Source: Dermacentor variabilis (taxonomy: Eukaryota; Arthropoda; Arachnida; Ixodida; Ixodidae). From it: a stretch of 64,000 bases of DNA. The notes under the pieces are model-generated. The model was not told the DNA's origin. It did not search any database and saw only the letters and a program-made list of their open reading frames with translations. The position numbers were made by a program, and so were the translations under genes. Shown one piece after another: positions 34,890-47,445 of this stretch; position 1 is the first letter of the stretch, and each line of letters begins with the position of its first letter. The stretch covers positions 22,357,631 to 22,421,630 of the forward strand of contig NC_134569.1 in assembly GCF_050947875.1 (NCBI RefSeq), written 5' to 3'.

Positions 34890-35885
34890 CGTATTATAGG
34901 ATTTTGCTGCCAACATTGCCTTCAGGCGAAAGCAGGCAGCAGTGCGCTTTTTTTTTTTTTTTGCACGGTGACCTGTTAAGAAGACCATATCGGCTGGAAG
35001 ATCTTCGAGAGCCATTGGAGGAAGCTGGTAACATCAAGAACATCACGGGTATAGGATCCTTCCAGATGAACCACATCTGGCTAGTCAAGTTGCGCAGCAA
35101 GGCGGAGAAGGATGCTCTGGTGAAAACGGGTGGACTTCAAGCCAAGGGCTACTTCTACGCTGTCATTGATCCCGTCCAACAAGACGTCACCATGAAAGTA
35201 CACTGGGTCGACTTTTCTGTCCAAAGTGGGAGCTTTCGGCAAGCGTTGAGCAAGTGTGGTGACGCCCTTGACATTTCGAAGGACAAGTGGTCCGTCGCCG
35301 GTTTTGAACATGCGACGTCCACGACGAGGGTCGTGGGAATGAGACATAAGGAAGGTGTTGAGCTTGACGACCTGCCTCATCTTTTCAAGTTAGGAAGTGG
35401 CATCGTCGTTCTTGTGGCTACGGGTCGGTCACCGCTTTGTTTGAGGTGCCGCAGGCAAGGACACATTCGACGGGACTGGCATACGCCACGTTGTCGTGTG
35501 TGCCGGGTGTTCGGACATGAAAGCACTGATTGTGCAAGGAACTAAAACGGTTCTCCCAATAGAAGAAGTCCAAGAGAACACAATGGACACGGAGGAAGCC
35601 GAAAAGTCTGCCCCGAACAGCAACACCAAAGAACGCGAAGACAAGGACCGTGAGACGGACGCCGAGAAAGCTGAAGGGACAACGCCTCACAGCCGGGAAT
35701 TGGCGAAGGCAACTGAGAAACGTGCCGAAATAGGCTGCACGCAGGAGCCACTGCTCTTAAGTCAAGCAAGTGAAGAGGAAGACAGGAGCGACAGCACCGA
35801 GACCACTACAGCCGAAGATAAAGTAGACGCTACGGGGGCGACCGCGGCGCGCGGAAAGCATCCCAGAGCAGGCATTCCGAAGTAG
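34890..35885 (+). pseudogene. L1/Tx1-like ORF1 with two CCHC zinc knuckles
   Basis: One frame reads from about 34890 through a T-run to 35545: RPYRLEDLREPLEEAGNI, NHIWLVKLRSKAEKDALV, then the zinc knuckles at about 35437-35535. The first has its last Cys replaced by Trp (CLRCRRQGHIRRDW); the second is intact (CRVCRVFGHESTDC). After the stop at 35543-35545 a Glu/Thr/Lys-rich tail reads on in another frame to 35885, ending GKHPRAGIPK. In these elements ORF1 binds element RNA. The acidic tail and knuckles are what I expect of arthropod Tx1-type ORF1, by recollection of the family. Confidence 0.75.
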
Positions 35886-36069
35886 ACGGAGGACAGCACC
35901 GAACGCAAGGTTAAACGCCTGGAGCGTCAGCGGCATCGCGTTGCTGGCGCCAAGGGTAAAAAATATCTCTCCGAAGTCCAGTTGGCGTAATTGTCGCTGC
36001 TTCGGGTATTCCCACTGCCGGGTAGAGCCACGGTAAGCGTTGTACTTGTGGTTCGCGCTTAGAATCACC

Positions 36070-39000
36070 ATGATTAGTATACCTGCACCATTACGCGTCG
36101 GTACGCTCAGTGTACGGGGTCTAGGGGCTAGATGCAAGTAATATCAGGTCAAATTCATAATGCAAGAGACCTAGATCTACTTTCAGTCCAGGAGACTAAG
36201 GTTAGCAGAGAGGAGGCGACCGAAGTCTTGGTAGCAAAATTTTCTTTAAGGCATAATGTATGCGTGAGCCATGTGGGAACATCAGCTGGGTGTATGTTGT
36301 TTGTTAAAAATTCAATTGGCATTGCCGTTGAAACGGTTACAAGTTGCTTGCAAGGACGTTTTGTCTTGTGCGATCTTTCTTGTGGGGAAGTGAAATTTAG
36401 ATTTATTTGTGTCTACGCACCTACAAAGTCGCATGAAAGATGTTTGTTCTTACGCAAATTGAGTGTTTATTTTTATTGTGAGATGTGTCTGATTGTGTTC
36501 GGTGACTACAATTGCGTCCTTCATCGGAAATACTGATCCACCAGTGCTAGTATAAATGATGAAAGTGTTGCGTATCTTAAATAATGCGTGAGCAAATTTT
36601 CTTTAAATGGCGTGGCACAGTTTGCGAGAGGTGGAAGTCGCCAGCACTTCACACAATTTCAAGGCATTGCTCATGCACGACCAGATCGAGCATATGTGTG
36701 CTCGGAGATTGCGCCTTTGTGTCAGAACTACGATGTTGATGCTGTTTCTTTCAGTGATGATTGTTTAGGGATGTTTGAGATCGGCCAGAAGCAAAAAAAA
36801 AAAGAAACTTCAATGGGAACGGTGGAAATTGAACGCCAAGATAATCAGGGATGACGTGTTCGTAGCTAAAAAAAAAGAAATGGAGCAGTTTTTTAATGAC
36901 ATACTATACGCAGTGTCACAGAGAAATGGGAGTTATTTAAGCAAAGTGTAAAATTGAACGCAATAGAAAGAGGTGGGCATATGAAGTATCAAGCTCAAGA
37001 ACAGGAACAGGGTATGCGGCAGGAGCTGGAAGACTTGGTGCGAATCGAAACACTAATACGGGACTCAAGAACTGCAAGTCATTTAAAGAAAACTAGAACT
37101 CTTAGAGGGGGATAAATACAGAGGCGCAATTATACGTGCACGAGCTGAAAAACATCTCGTGGGGGAAATACCAACAAGGCGAGCTTTGTCAGATGAAAAG
37201 GCGTACACTCGAGGAAATGAAATATTGGAAATAGAATATAGTGGTAAGATATTGAGAGAATAGAAAGCTATCATGAAGGCATTTGAAAGTTACTATAGAG
37301 AGTTGTTTGCTTGTCGTGAGCCAAAGGTGCCGGGCTAGGAGGATGACTTCTTGGCAGAAATGCCGACGCCAGCCAAAAAGGAAACGAATTTATTAGAAAT
37401 GAATATTAGTATGGGAGAGATTGATATGGCTATTGGGGAACTAATCTTGGGCACATCTCCTGGTCCGGATGGGATTACCGCGGCATTTTACAAGGTGTTC
37501 AAGACGGATATGGCAAAAGCATTGCATGAAGCATTTTCAGAGGCACTCGAGCGGGGGACTTTACCTCCATCGTTCAATCGTGTGCACACAGTAGTAATTC
37601 CAAAAGGCAAAGATAGAAATACATTACGTAATGTAACGGGATTCAGGCCAATTACGTTGACAAATTCTGACTACAAGGTTTTCATGAAAGTTCTTGCAGC
37701 AAGGCTGCAGGGAGTTACATGGAAGTTAGTTGGGCCGCATCAGACATGCGGCATCAGGGGTAGGAAAATATTTACAAATATTCATGCAGCTAGAAGCATT
37801 TTAGAATATTGCAATAGCGCTCTCCTCAAGGTAGCGATGCTGCAAATAGATCTAGCTGAGGCTTTTGACATGGTACCACATAGTGTTCTCGTTTTATTAA
37901 TTAATTATATAGGACTTGGTTCCGTCACGTGTAAATGCATCAAAATGGCATGTCAAAGCTCATGTACCAATTTAATTGATAATGGTGAACTTTCACAATG
38001 AATACAATGCAGTGCATGTTCCGTTCGACAGGGTTGTCCGTTAAGGCCTTTCCTTTTTGTTTTATTTTTAGAGCCGCTGTGTAGAAAATAGTTAATTGTA
38101 CAGAAATCAGGGGGTTTAATATACAATCCTGTGAAGTACATATTCTAGCTTATGCCGATGATGTTGCCCTATTCGTTGCAGATAGGGAGAGTGTTAGCTC
38201 ATTATTAAGAATTACTGAAAGGTTTTGCGAGAAAAGCTGCAGTCAAGTCAATAAGCAAAAGAGTATTGGTCTCTAGCATGGCCATTGGAATGCCACGACC
38301 AATGTTTTTGAATATATCCGTTGGCTCACGACACCTAGCACTTACCTGGGGGAACGTTTGGATGGGTATCGTGAGAACAAGTCACTCTGACTCGAAAAAA
38401 ACGGATGAAATGTGTGCGATAGCCGAAGCATGGGGTGGCCGTTAATTGCCGATTTTCGCACGTACCACTATTTGTAGCGCTTTTCTCGACGCGAAAATTA
38501 TGTATCCTTCCGCAGGCAATGTATTGTACACGTCAGCACATTCAAAAATTTCACCGAATCTTTGCCACGTTTATCTGGTGTTCTGCTTGGGAGCGAACAT
38601 CAAGGACAAATTTGTTTCGTCGAGTAAAGAAAGGTGGTCCGTCGGTGTGCCACTTGTTTCTTCAGCAAGTTGCATGACGCTTCATATTGATAAGGGACGA
38701 AAGAGACACGTTTCTGTGCTGTTTCTTTAAAACCATGTTAACAGTTTCTATGCCTGATTTTTTTGTTTATTCAGCCATTGGCCCTCATTACACAATTTAA
38801 AGGTTCTTGCGCAAAGTTGTAACGTCGTATCGGTTCCTTATTGCAAGATTTTCCCTTGAGTACCTCTCCAATGTAAAAAGAAAGCGTCTTATGAAGGATC
38901 TCATTGAGAGTGTGTTCCCTGTACCATTGTATCGGTTAATGTTTCAAGAAGGGCCTGGGCAGGACGTACTTAAAAGGGTTCAAAATATGTGGATACTGGC

Positions 39001-39300
39001 AAACGTCAAAACATTCTTTTTCAAGCTTCACACGGGAACCTTGCCTCTTAAAACGTGGTTAGAGGAAAGAGCAATTTGTGTGCCATGGGTAAGCAGATGC
39101 TTTCTGCGCAACAAAGCAGAAACAATCGTACATGTTTTCATTGATTGTAGTAATGCCATATTCTTTTGGGATACATTGCATAGGACTCTAAAGATAGACC
39201 TACCCCTCAATCCACATGGCATTCGTTTTTTTACCACCTGAACGCGATTTTAAACAGATGGATGGTATCTTTTTGCTTGGGCTGCACGCAGTCTGGCGTA
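36070..39300 (+). pseudogene. L1/Tx1-like ORF2: endonuclease, reverse transcriptase, C-terminal zinc region
   Basis: ATG at 36070 opens MISIPAPLRVGTLSVRGLGA, interrupted by a stop after 22 more bases. The endonuclease continues LDLLSVQETKV (about 36174), then VFGDYNCVL (about 36497). At about 36754 the catalytic SDH reads SDD (FSDDCLG), a loss of the histidine. RT: LGTSPGPDGITAAFYKVF (about 37447), RPITLTNSDYKVFMK (about 37647), LQIDLAEAFDMVPH (about 37840), and an intact YADD at 38151-38162. The C-terminal part (FFFKLHTGTLPLKTWLEE, then ETIVHVFIDC) lacks one Cys of its zinc site. Stops occur near 38000, 38082 and 38275. Confidence 0.85.
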
Positions 39301-39520
39301 GCGTGTTGGCATATAGATAGCGTGATGTTCAAGGCCGATCTATGTATGAATATTTTGTGGAAATGGTTGTGAAAGTACGTGACGTGTACAAAAGGAATGA
39401 CTGTGATGAAGCTGTGGTGTCAATGCTTGATACTTTGACACATATAAAACGAGTGTGCTATATATGATCACAAACTCCTTTGAGGCTTGTACCCAAGCTG
39501 GAAATAAACAAGAAAAAAAG

Positions 39521-40601
39521 CCCGAGAAGTGCTTGTGTGTGTGCCATGAGTTTGTGTCGTGGTTGCTCTATTGAGAAAAGCGCACATTATTTCTGTATGT
39601 TAAGTCTTCGCGCCTGCGAACCTATGAAAAACACGAGGTAGCATACATTAAGAGCGCAGGATAGCGTGTCTACGTTTTCTTGTGTGCATACAAGCTTCCT
39701 GTCGGCATTCCAAGCGTCCTACTCAGCCGCCATATTGTTTGGACAGGAAAGTAGCCTGCATCGTTTTTGATTCCGATGCTGCCTTCGCGAAGCTGTCTAC
39801 TTTGACGTCTTCGTGAGTATTGGAACGAGACTTAAGAAGGCCGCTGTCCACTTAGCCGTCTACTTAGCCGTCTACGGCGAGTATTGGAACACAGCCACAG
39901 TCATTACCATGATGGCACAACACCTGGTAGGAAACTCCCATAGACGGTGGTGCCAGATTTACCTCTCGGTAATATTGCGGTGCAGCTTTCGCGGGCCCTC
40001 TCGACGGCGAAAGCGCGTCACCGTCACGAGAAGAGATTTCATTTTCTTTTTCACACTCCCCAGATTGCCACCAAACTTCTTGATGAATTTCTTTATACGT
40101 CTGGTGAGCCGAACTAAGCAAAACCTTACATAAAGTGCGTTTTTGGTGAAAATGGCGAAAATCGCCATTTTTAGCACCGCATTACACTGTAAACACAGCC
40201 TGGCGAGGAGCGGAGATGTAGGTCTCGGGTAACCTCCAAAGAAGACGTGAAGAACCCGTCAATAACTTTTAAGGCTTGGTAGAGTCTGGCCAAACCTAGC
40301 CGCTGTTCTTGTATATGCAAACCGCCATTCCTCGCGAGACGAGAGGCAAACGCAAGGCGCGCCGGCGCGAACTTTCGCGCGCGGGCAAGCGTACATGTAA
40401 TTTCGCCTTTAGAACTGAAAAAGAAATGTCTGTATACGTACACGCACTGTGTGTATGCAGAATTGACGCGATATGATGAATAAATAAATGTGAGACGTGC
40501 GGAGTGAATGTTGATGATAAAGCTTTATGAAGATAGGCATGGCTCACCGTCATGCTAAGGGTAATGGGGTTGGGGAATAGAAAGAAAGAAAGAAAGAAGG
40601 A

Positions 40602-40679
<78 letters not shown>

Positions 40680-41960
40680 TCGTTCTTCGCTAGAACATTA
40701 GCAACAGTGACGAAAAACGAAGGCGGATACGCATTTGGTGCATGCCCGCAAATAAAGTGAATGTAAGCAACAACAAAAATGACTCAATTAAAAGAAGCGG
40801 TTAAATTGAATATGAAATAGTTACAAACACACGGTCAAGATTAGGGTCATCAGAGTGCATCATCGATTCCATGTGTCCACCTATACGTGATGACTCCTTA
40901 GCGTCACGATGTCCTTGCATCTGTTGGTGAAGGCTGTACGATCTGGTTACTGGCATTGTCAAACGTGGTTACAGCGCTAATAAAGACGAAACACAAACAG
41001 TCCTCTGCATTTGGCATTTGTGTTTCGTTTTTCTTAGCTCTGTCACCACGTTTCACGATATCTGCGTCACCATCGTTGCGCCTGAAACAGCGGCCGCTAC
41101 AGCCTTTCGTGGCGCGCGTGCAGTGGCACGCGGCATGCCCGACGAGTTACTCGATGCGATGACAAGGCAGCGTGCCTGAAGTCATTACGACGCTGCGGAG
41201 TCGCGGGAGACGTTGCCAGTGACAATCTTACTATTACCCTGTTCGTGGAAACGTCAACTTCGTGTCTGCCAGCCGCTGCACAATCAATAGCGTAAATATA
41301 TTTGGTTTTCTTCCTCTTGTACGGTGGTTCGGATTTCTTTATCAAGCCTTACGAAGACACGAGCCGCTCTGTTGTCTTTAGTTTTGTACTTCGTGAGCTT
41401 CGTGTGCGTGCTCATGTCACGTCCTTTCATCTTCGAAACATTAGTGCGCGTATGCGGAGCCGGCCACTCTCCGATCTCGGCCCTCTCTCCCACGTACTCC
41501 ACACACACCAGACGAAATGCCTGCCTTCAAGCACGGCTGGCAGCAAGTCCGCCTCTGATCCACCCTTTGGCGCAGGGATTCAATGGCCAGCGGTGCTGCC
41601 AGTGAATATACTAGTTTGTTTTGTTTCGTTTTGCATCCTTCACGAACAACTTTCACTTCAAGTCTCTTCGAGTTTCCTTTTGATTCGCAGTGGAATTCCT
41701 CTTCAATGCAACGTCTCCTTTCAAACCGTGAAAACGAGACGAAGAACCATGTCATTTTTCAAAGAGCGAAAAACATCTACATGACGCATGATGGTAATCG
41801 AGCCGGCTCTTCCTTTCTCGTAGGTCAGCTGCAAGGCATGTATATCGTACCATGAAAGCATGCCTAATATAGTAAATGTAATACCACACTTTAGCAACTG
41901 CTTCTCCGCAAACAGGATCCTATAACTGCACGAGTCAACCATAGGCGACATGAACCTGGT
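39521..41960. other. No gene recognised; contains a GAAA array and a short perfect hairpin
   Basis: No supported reading frame. Patches of higher GC occur near 40320-40390 and 41080-41270. At 40149-40171 there is a 10-bp perfect hairpin (AAAATGGCGA, 3-nt loop, TCGCCATTTT). Confidence 0.4.
40580..40679. repeat. (GAAA)n microsatellite, about 100 bp
   Basis: GAAA/AAAG tetranucleotide array with two GG interruptions. Confidence 0.96.
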
Positions 41961-42935
41961 GTGTTTTGTTGGGTTCCTTTCATTCTTATCAAATATCTCC
42001 TGCATGGGACACCTCAGAAATTGGTCATTTTTTGCGACTCTAGGGCAGCACTTCAGAGTCTGCATTTCGCCATATATCATAGGATTCATGAGCAGCTGAA
42101 ATATGAAATAAGAGGCGATCACCATCAAGCTGTCGCTAAAGGTCATGAAATCATATTCGAGTGGCTACTTGGACATACCGCTATTGCTGGTGATGACCTC
42201 GCCGGCGAAGCCGCCCGGTCTGCCCTTCTGGATGCCCGACCAATTCCAATCTCCTTACCAAGAACCGACGCTGCAAGATAGCTTGCAGCGTTGGTTCTTT
42301 AGCCTGCAAGATAACTTGCAGGCTAAAGCTATGACCCACAAATACTGGTCTTCTCCCAACATCGCGAAGTGTTGTCTTCGTAGGCTGGATCCATCCTTAA
42401 AGGTACAACTGCCATCAAGAATTTCCCGCTCTGAGGCGACAGTATTGTGCCGCCTCTGGCTCGGAGTGGCATTTACGAAGGCCTACTCGTTCCGCATTGG
42501 AACGGGGGGTACGCCCATGTGCGACTCTTGCGAAACCACAGAAACGGTTGACCACATCCTATGTATCTGTCCCCAATACGACGTCAAGCGCGAAGTTCTC
42601 CGGACAGCACTGAACCAGCTGGACTCTAAACCATTTTCCGTAATGAAGATCCTTGGACCATGGCTGTTCGCGTCGATTGCACAGAAGGCCACCAAAGCGC
42701 TCTTGAAATACCTCAAGTCGACAGGTCTTGGGAACCGTAAGTAGACCCTGCGCGAACCTTGCACTGTGCGCGAAACGGTGCTCTCTCTCTCCTTTGTCCC
42801 TCTCTTCATCCCCATAACCCTTCCCCCAATGCAGGGCAGCAAACCGGACGTGCGTCTGGTTAACCTCCCTGCCTTTCCTGTCTTCTCTCTCTCTCTCTCA
42901 TTCTTATTCGCCACTTGCACTAGAGAATTTCATCA
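41960..42935 (+). pseudogene. I/R1-like LINE 3' end: RNase H and C-terminal zinc region
   Basis: The first frame (about 42018-42281) reads an RNase H-like domain: KLVIFCDSRAALQSLHFAI, GHEIIFEWLLGHTAIAGDDL and AGEAARSALLDARPI. At 42279-42281 a TAG ends it and the protein continues in another frame to 42744: ATVLCRLWLGVAFTKAYSFR, then the zinc region CDSCETTETVDHILCICPQY, then KATKALLKYLKSTGL, a typical end for tick I-type LINEs. The pyrimidine-rich 3' UTR (GGTTAACCTCCCTGCC) and a short CT run close it near 42900. The frame switch coincides with two strong hairpins. The RT part is missing (5'-truncated). Confidence 0.78.
42261..42327. repeat. Two adjacent hairpins with 4-nt loops
   Basis: Hairpin 1: AGAACCGACGCTGCAAG (42261-42277), loop ATAG, CTTGCAGCGTTGGTTCT (42282-42298), 16 of 17 pairs. 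Hairpin 2: TTTAGCCTGCAAG (42298-42310), loop ATAA, CTTGCAGGCTAAA (42315-42327), 13 of 13 pairs. Both share the core CTGCAAG-ATA-n-CTTGCAG. The stop codon TAG that ends the RNase H frame is partly the loop of hairpin 1. Confidence 0.95.
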
Positions 42936-45262
42936 ACAGCTGCGAGACTGAAAACATTATTCTCTTGAGGCTCTGCGGACTAGCGAAAGCATCACGCCGC
43001 TTTTGCGTGTACGAACGAATCTTTCCTTGCTGCGCAAAAATCAAAGCGAATTCACTCGTGGCATAATGAACCTCTTTGGAAACGTAGAACAGGGCACTGC
43101 AATATTCGTAGCCGGCTCCAATTTATGCAGCGCAACACATATGTCAAAAAAAATAATAATAAAATGGGACTAAAGGAATTATTCAGAAAGCTTAACGTAC
43201 TGCGTCGTACTGTCTTTCTATTATGTGCAGCTCTTCGAGCATACAGAGCTAAATGAGCGACGTTGAATAAAGCCGCAAAACGGTAACGACCGGTGGAGAA
43301 GCAAGCTTTTTTTCTTCTTTCTTTTTTTCTTTATTTTTCCTATTTTGCTCTTTTTGGTTGCTTTCCTGGCTACACTTTAAAGCTCTGTCAGGAAAAGTAG
43401 GGGTGCATGCATGGTTTTACAGTGCCCGTGTGGCATTGAATAATGTTCTTTTCGATGAACAAAAATAAATTGGGCACACTTTAGGCTTATCCCAGTCATA
43501 TATCTAATTGTGTTCTTGTTCGCAAAATTAGATGGTTCTTTTTTATTATTTTTATTACTTGTAATTTAAATGGATGCTCCATTATCTTTGTTCGAAAAAG
43601 AAACAAATAGAAAGTAGCATAACAGAGCGAAATTAACGGCAAATACAAGGCTCGCGGCTTCTATACTCATGGCGCAGGGAAACGGTCTTAACTGCACGAA
43701 TACTCGTTATCTTCACTGCGCAGATCGGACAAATGAACTTCTTTCTTTCTTTCTTTCTTTTCTTTTAGAGCCAAGAGTGATAGCTTCACCTGCTACGCAT
43801 CTGCAATGCAGTGGAAACGTTACTCAGCTTTCTTGTGTGCGCGGGCTTCCTTTAGCTTGAGTGACCACTGTACCGCGTTGAAGCGCCCTTGCGTGCACGT
43901 AACCTGTGCTTGAGGCCAAAAAAAAAAGAAAGCGGAAAGATGAGCCCCTTTGCGAACTAACGCGGTTTTACAAAGGTCACCTACAGAATTTCCTGCCTGT
44001 CCCCAATGAACCAATTATTTTTATAACCGATCATTCTAATTCTAGAGGATGTAGTATTTAGGAAATTTATAGACTCTATTCTACGGTTTTTACAGTGATG
44101 AAGGCAACCTTACAGATCCCAGCAAACGTTGCTTTCCCAACGTTCTCTAGGACATCAAGGTGAGTGCATGTACATTCGATTATATTGGCAAAGCAAGTAG
44201 TTGCTCCTTTATATGTACGACATGCCAAAGCATAGAAGAAATAAAAATGAAATTTCCAGCGTCTGGTCAGAGTAGTTAAGTTTCCTTCACGCATTCTTTC
44301 ATTCTCGTTCGTCCATTAGGTACTGAATAGTGACTAAAATTGATTTCAAGACTTAGAACTACTTACCTGTGCGAGACCTGTTGACCAGCCACTTCACCTA
44401 AGCCCGACAAAGCGCCCGGGGCCGCATCCGAATTCACAAAACTCGCTTAAGAACGAGTTTCTTCTGCGGGACAATTGGAACTACATAAGTATATCCACAA
44501 AGCGAAATATTGTGGTGCGTTCTGCCTCGTTATTGTTTGTACCGCCGTGAACCAGAGCGCTTTTTTCTTACGCGTTAAATCAGCTTAGTGTGCCGACAAG
44601 GCGCCCACATGTGACACCGCGTGAAAGCCACAACTGTGTATTCATTCGATGTGATTTTTTTCTAACTCAGCAGCGGCTGTTTGCACAAACCTGCGCAAAC
44701 CTCTGTGCAAACCTGTAGGAGATTGCAGGTCTTCCGTTTCTACGTCGTTTCGTTTTCCAAGAGGCATTGCCGCTATGTTGTTTTCTACCAACCAATGGCA
44801 GACAGCATTTTCCCTTGCTTTTCTTGTTATTGATTTTCTTTTGTGTATGTGTGTAGGAGTCGCTATAAATTCCCGTTCTTGCGGAACATTGCTCATATTT
44901 TCTTTTCTTTTTGTATAAACGGGATATTATTGCATTTTCGGGCTTTGCAAAGTATTTAAGTTCACCGTTTCAACGCCGTTTGAGTAAATAGTAGCCAAAT
45001 TGAACACTCAAAAAATTATTGCATGGATGGTTATAATGGTTTTCATATTGCGTAAGCAGAGAGGTCTGCACGCTGCCAGATTCTTTCAGTTAACAAATTG
45101 AAGTTCCCCCGCATACAACTTACGTTTGCCCGCTTTCGAAGAAGTTGCGATTTCGTGCATCTGAAACACGCTTGGCGACAAGACTCATCTGTGACGCTGA
45201 TTTTGTTAGACTGACGTGGCCTGCTGGCAGTTCGCTACAACAAGCGTAGCAGTGGTCGAAAG

Positions 45263-45263
<1 letters not shown>
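42936..45263. other. No gene recognised
   Basis: AT-rich DNA with a short TTTC run near 43738-43760 and T-rich tracts near 43310-43350. Small repeats of GCAAACCTGTG type occur near 44680-44720. No reading frame with a recognisable product on either strand. Confidence 0.4.
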
Positions 45264-45321
<58 letters not shown>

Positions 45322-45327
45322 AGGGGG
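45264..45327. repeat. (GA)n microsatellite followed by a G-rich run
   Basis: GA dinucleotides to about 45312, then a G-run with a single A. The Leu/Ser frames on the minus strand are artefacts. Confidence 0.96.
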
Positions 45328-45390
45328 CGATTCGATGGAAGATGGATGCTTGAAGCGAATAACAGTGAGGGTAGCATTCCGGGCAAGTTG

Positions 45391-45500
45391 GTAATCCATT
45401 ACTCAAGTAGTATGGCGCAACAAAAAAGACACGGGCGGGAGAGAAGTGTCTTACCTCCGTGTCATTTTTGTTGCACAATAATACTTGAGTGACGAATAAC
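45391..45500. repeat. 110-bp fold-back element with 44-bp arms (MITE-like)
   Basis: The left arm 45391-45434 (GTAATCCATTACTCAAGTAG, then TATGGCGCAACAAAAAAGAC) pairs with the right arm 45457-45500 (CCGTGTCATTTTTGTTGCAC, then AATAATACTTGAGTGACG), with about eight mismatches and a 22-bp centre. There is no coding capacity. The GCGCAACAAA motif recurs at the fold-back near 29455-29540. Confidence 0.8.
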
Positions 45501-45639
45501 AGTGATGAAACATGGAACGTCGCTGAAGCCAACCTTTCAACAAGAGTTGTCTTCTTCAGGGCAGCAAGCGCTTTCCTTAGCAAAGTTTGCAAACGCTGCT
45601 GGAATGTCATGAGAGATGCAAACGCTAATGGAGAAAGCA

Positions 45640-45731
45640 GTTGCTGCCCTTCCTTTACTCCGGTCTCGTTTCCCCATTGCTTAGTACAAGGTCATAATTT
45701 TGGTTATGGCTAACCTCCCAGCTTTTCTGTT

Positions 45732-45768
<37 letters not shown>
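45640..45768 (+). mobile_element. Probable I-type LINE 3' tail fragment ending in (CT)n
   Basis: GGTTATGGCTAACCTCCCAG and CTTTTCTGT followed by a CT run at about 45737-45765 mirrors the 3' end of the LINE at 42850-42900 (GGTTAACCTCCCTGCC, TTTCCTGT, CT run). Only the tail is present. Confidence 0.5.
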
Positions 45769-45770
<2 letters not shown>

Positions 45771-46144
45771 GACGAAGACACGTCCCTTTGTTGCTACCTT
45801 CAGCAACGTTTCTTGTTGTACCATCGTTAATCATACATAGTAGCGAAACATTTGAAATGTCGAAGAGAGCATGTAATGGGCTAGAACGTAGTTAAATCAG
45901 AATGACGGGTTGAGATTTCAGTGACCGGCAGACACACCATTGTAATGGTTATGTTCGGTAATTTTTGTTGTGAAATCTGGGAGGAAGCGATGTATCTTCT
46001 TGTTCGTGCGAACGACAAGAGGAAGAAAGTATGCGCTGCAGGCTAACGGCGGTAGTTTTCTGCTTTTGAGCGTGGTGCCGCGGATTGGTTTTTCAGGCTG
46101 TCGGGTCACGATGCTGTGTGGGTTAAATGTAAGGAATTGTACGC
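45769..46144. other. No gene recognised
   Basis: No coding segment or repeat identified between the LINE tail and the Ruka fragment. Confidence 0.35.
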
Positions 46145-46258
46145 ATAACATATATAGACGCAGGTTAAATGTCTCCAGGTGGTCAAAATCAATCCGAAGC
46201 CCACCACCACGGCGTCTTTCGTAAATCCTGTGTTGCTTTCGGACGTTTAACCTGATCA
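46145..46258 (+). mobile_element. Ruka SINE 3' fragment, diverged
   Basis: CAGGTTAAATGTCTCCAGGT, GGTCAAAATCAATCCGAAGC, CACCACGGCGTCTTTCGTAA and GGACGTTTAACCTGATCA follow the order of the Ruka body and tail. The head is missing. Confidence 0.65.
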
Positions 46259-47445
46259 ATAGGCTAGCCTGTCGGGACTCTTAAACTGGTCTGCTTGATT
46301 ACTGCTTGTTTTATATAGTTCATGTGCATATATTTATTTATATTATGAAGAAAACTTACGTTTTTGAAATGTTGTAATGCTTACGAATAAATTTTAACAA
46401 AAACCTTCAATGGCGATTTGTACAATTACCAATTCAGGGCACGACATCAACGAAATAGGCAGCCACTGTGTAATTCATAAAACTTCGCGGGCAACAACTG
46501 CAAAGCCAATAAACCTGTTAAAATTTAATGAGCATTTTTGTAAATTACGCGCTACGCATTTCTGCAAGCTATTGTGCACTATCGTTGAAATCTTGTAACT
46601 GGTTGGCAGGCCTTGCTAAAATATGCAATGTGGCAGCCATTGATTGATGCAGCGCGATTGACGAACAGCGCGCTAATGCGCGAAATACACCTATGTGCTG
46701 TAATACATTTGTATCCCCTCTTTCCTACTGAGAGTCGTGGTGTGGTAATCGAAATTGGCAGCCCTATTCTTAAATACTGCCTTATGAAAGACTACGAAAG
46801 AATAAAACAAGCTCCACTCGGTGCGCGCAGCTGCACTCAGTGGGCGCACTCGAGGAGAGCGGACGAAGCCGTGCTCGTCAGCGCTGCGTAGTAGACGCGC
46901 AGACGAAGAAGGCGCGAGGCAACAGGGAACGCTTATTCGCTGCATCACGTAATCCAGACACCCGATGCAAAAGAAGTGCGAACGCGCTCTTTTATTTCTT
47001 ATCCTTTTGTCCATACTTTCGTTTTCTTCTTCGATTTTAGGAATCATGCGCACCCTTGCTATTGCACTGTCTTCTCGGCACGTTAACCTCGTAGCAAAGA
47101 ATATCGTAAGAAAGAAAAAAAATTGCTTTGCGAATACGGCCCCATACCTTTCCGTATAGACCTACACGGGCCAAATTAGTCCACCAAGCGACAATATAGC
47201 TGAAAAGTGGCTTCTTCGACTAACTGGCCACGTGTGAATCTAAATGAAAAGATCTGGAGACCGCCTTTCGCTCATCTTGACGCAGCTGGCGGACTTCGTC
47301 CTTGCAGATCACGGCCCTGGAAACACACTGCAGCTTAAAGGCAGAAACATGAGTGATGACAGCAGTGATTGCGACAAGTACCACCGGCATCCGTATCGGA
47401 GACTTCGCACCAGCGACTACTGAAGCGGTGCAGCAAATTGGATGG
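46259..47445. other. No gene recognised
   Basis: AT-rich, then a GC-richer patch at about 46815-46930. No supported frame. Confidence 0.4.

Larger units (their letters stand above)
34860..39520 (+). mobile_element. L1/Tx1-like non-LTR retrotransposon, nearly complete, decayed
   Basis: ORF1 with two CCHC knuckles, then ORF2 with endonuclease, RT and a C-terminal zinc region, ending with AATAAA at about 39502 and an A-rich tail near 39509-39517. The left boundary is approximate. Several frameshifts and stops are present, although the RT catalytic box is intact. Confidence 0.8.
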
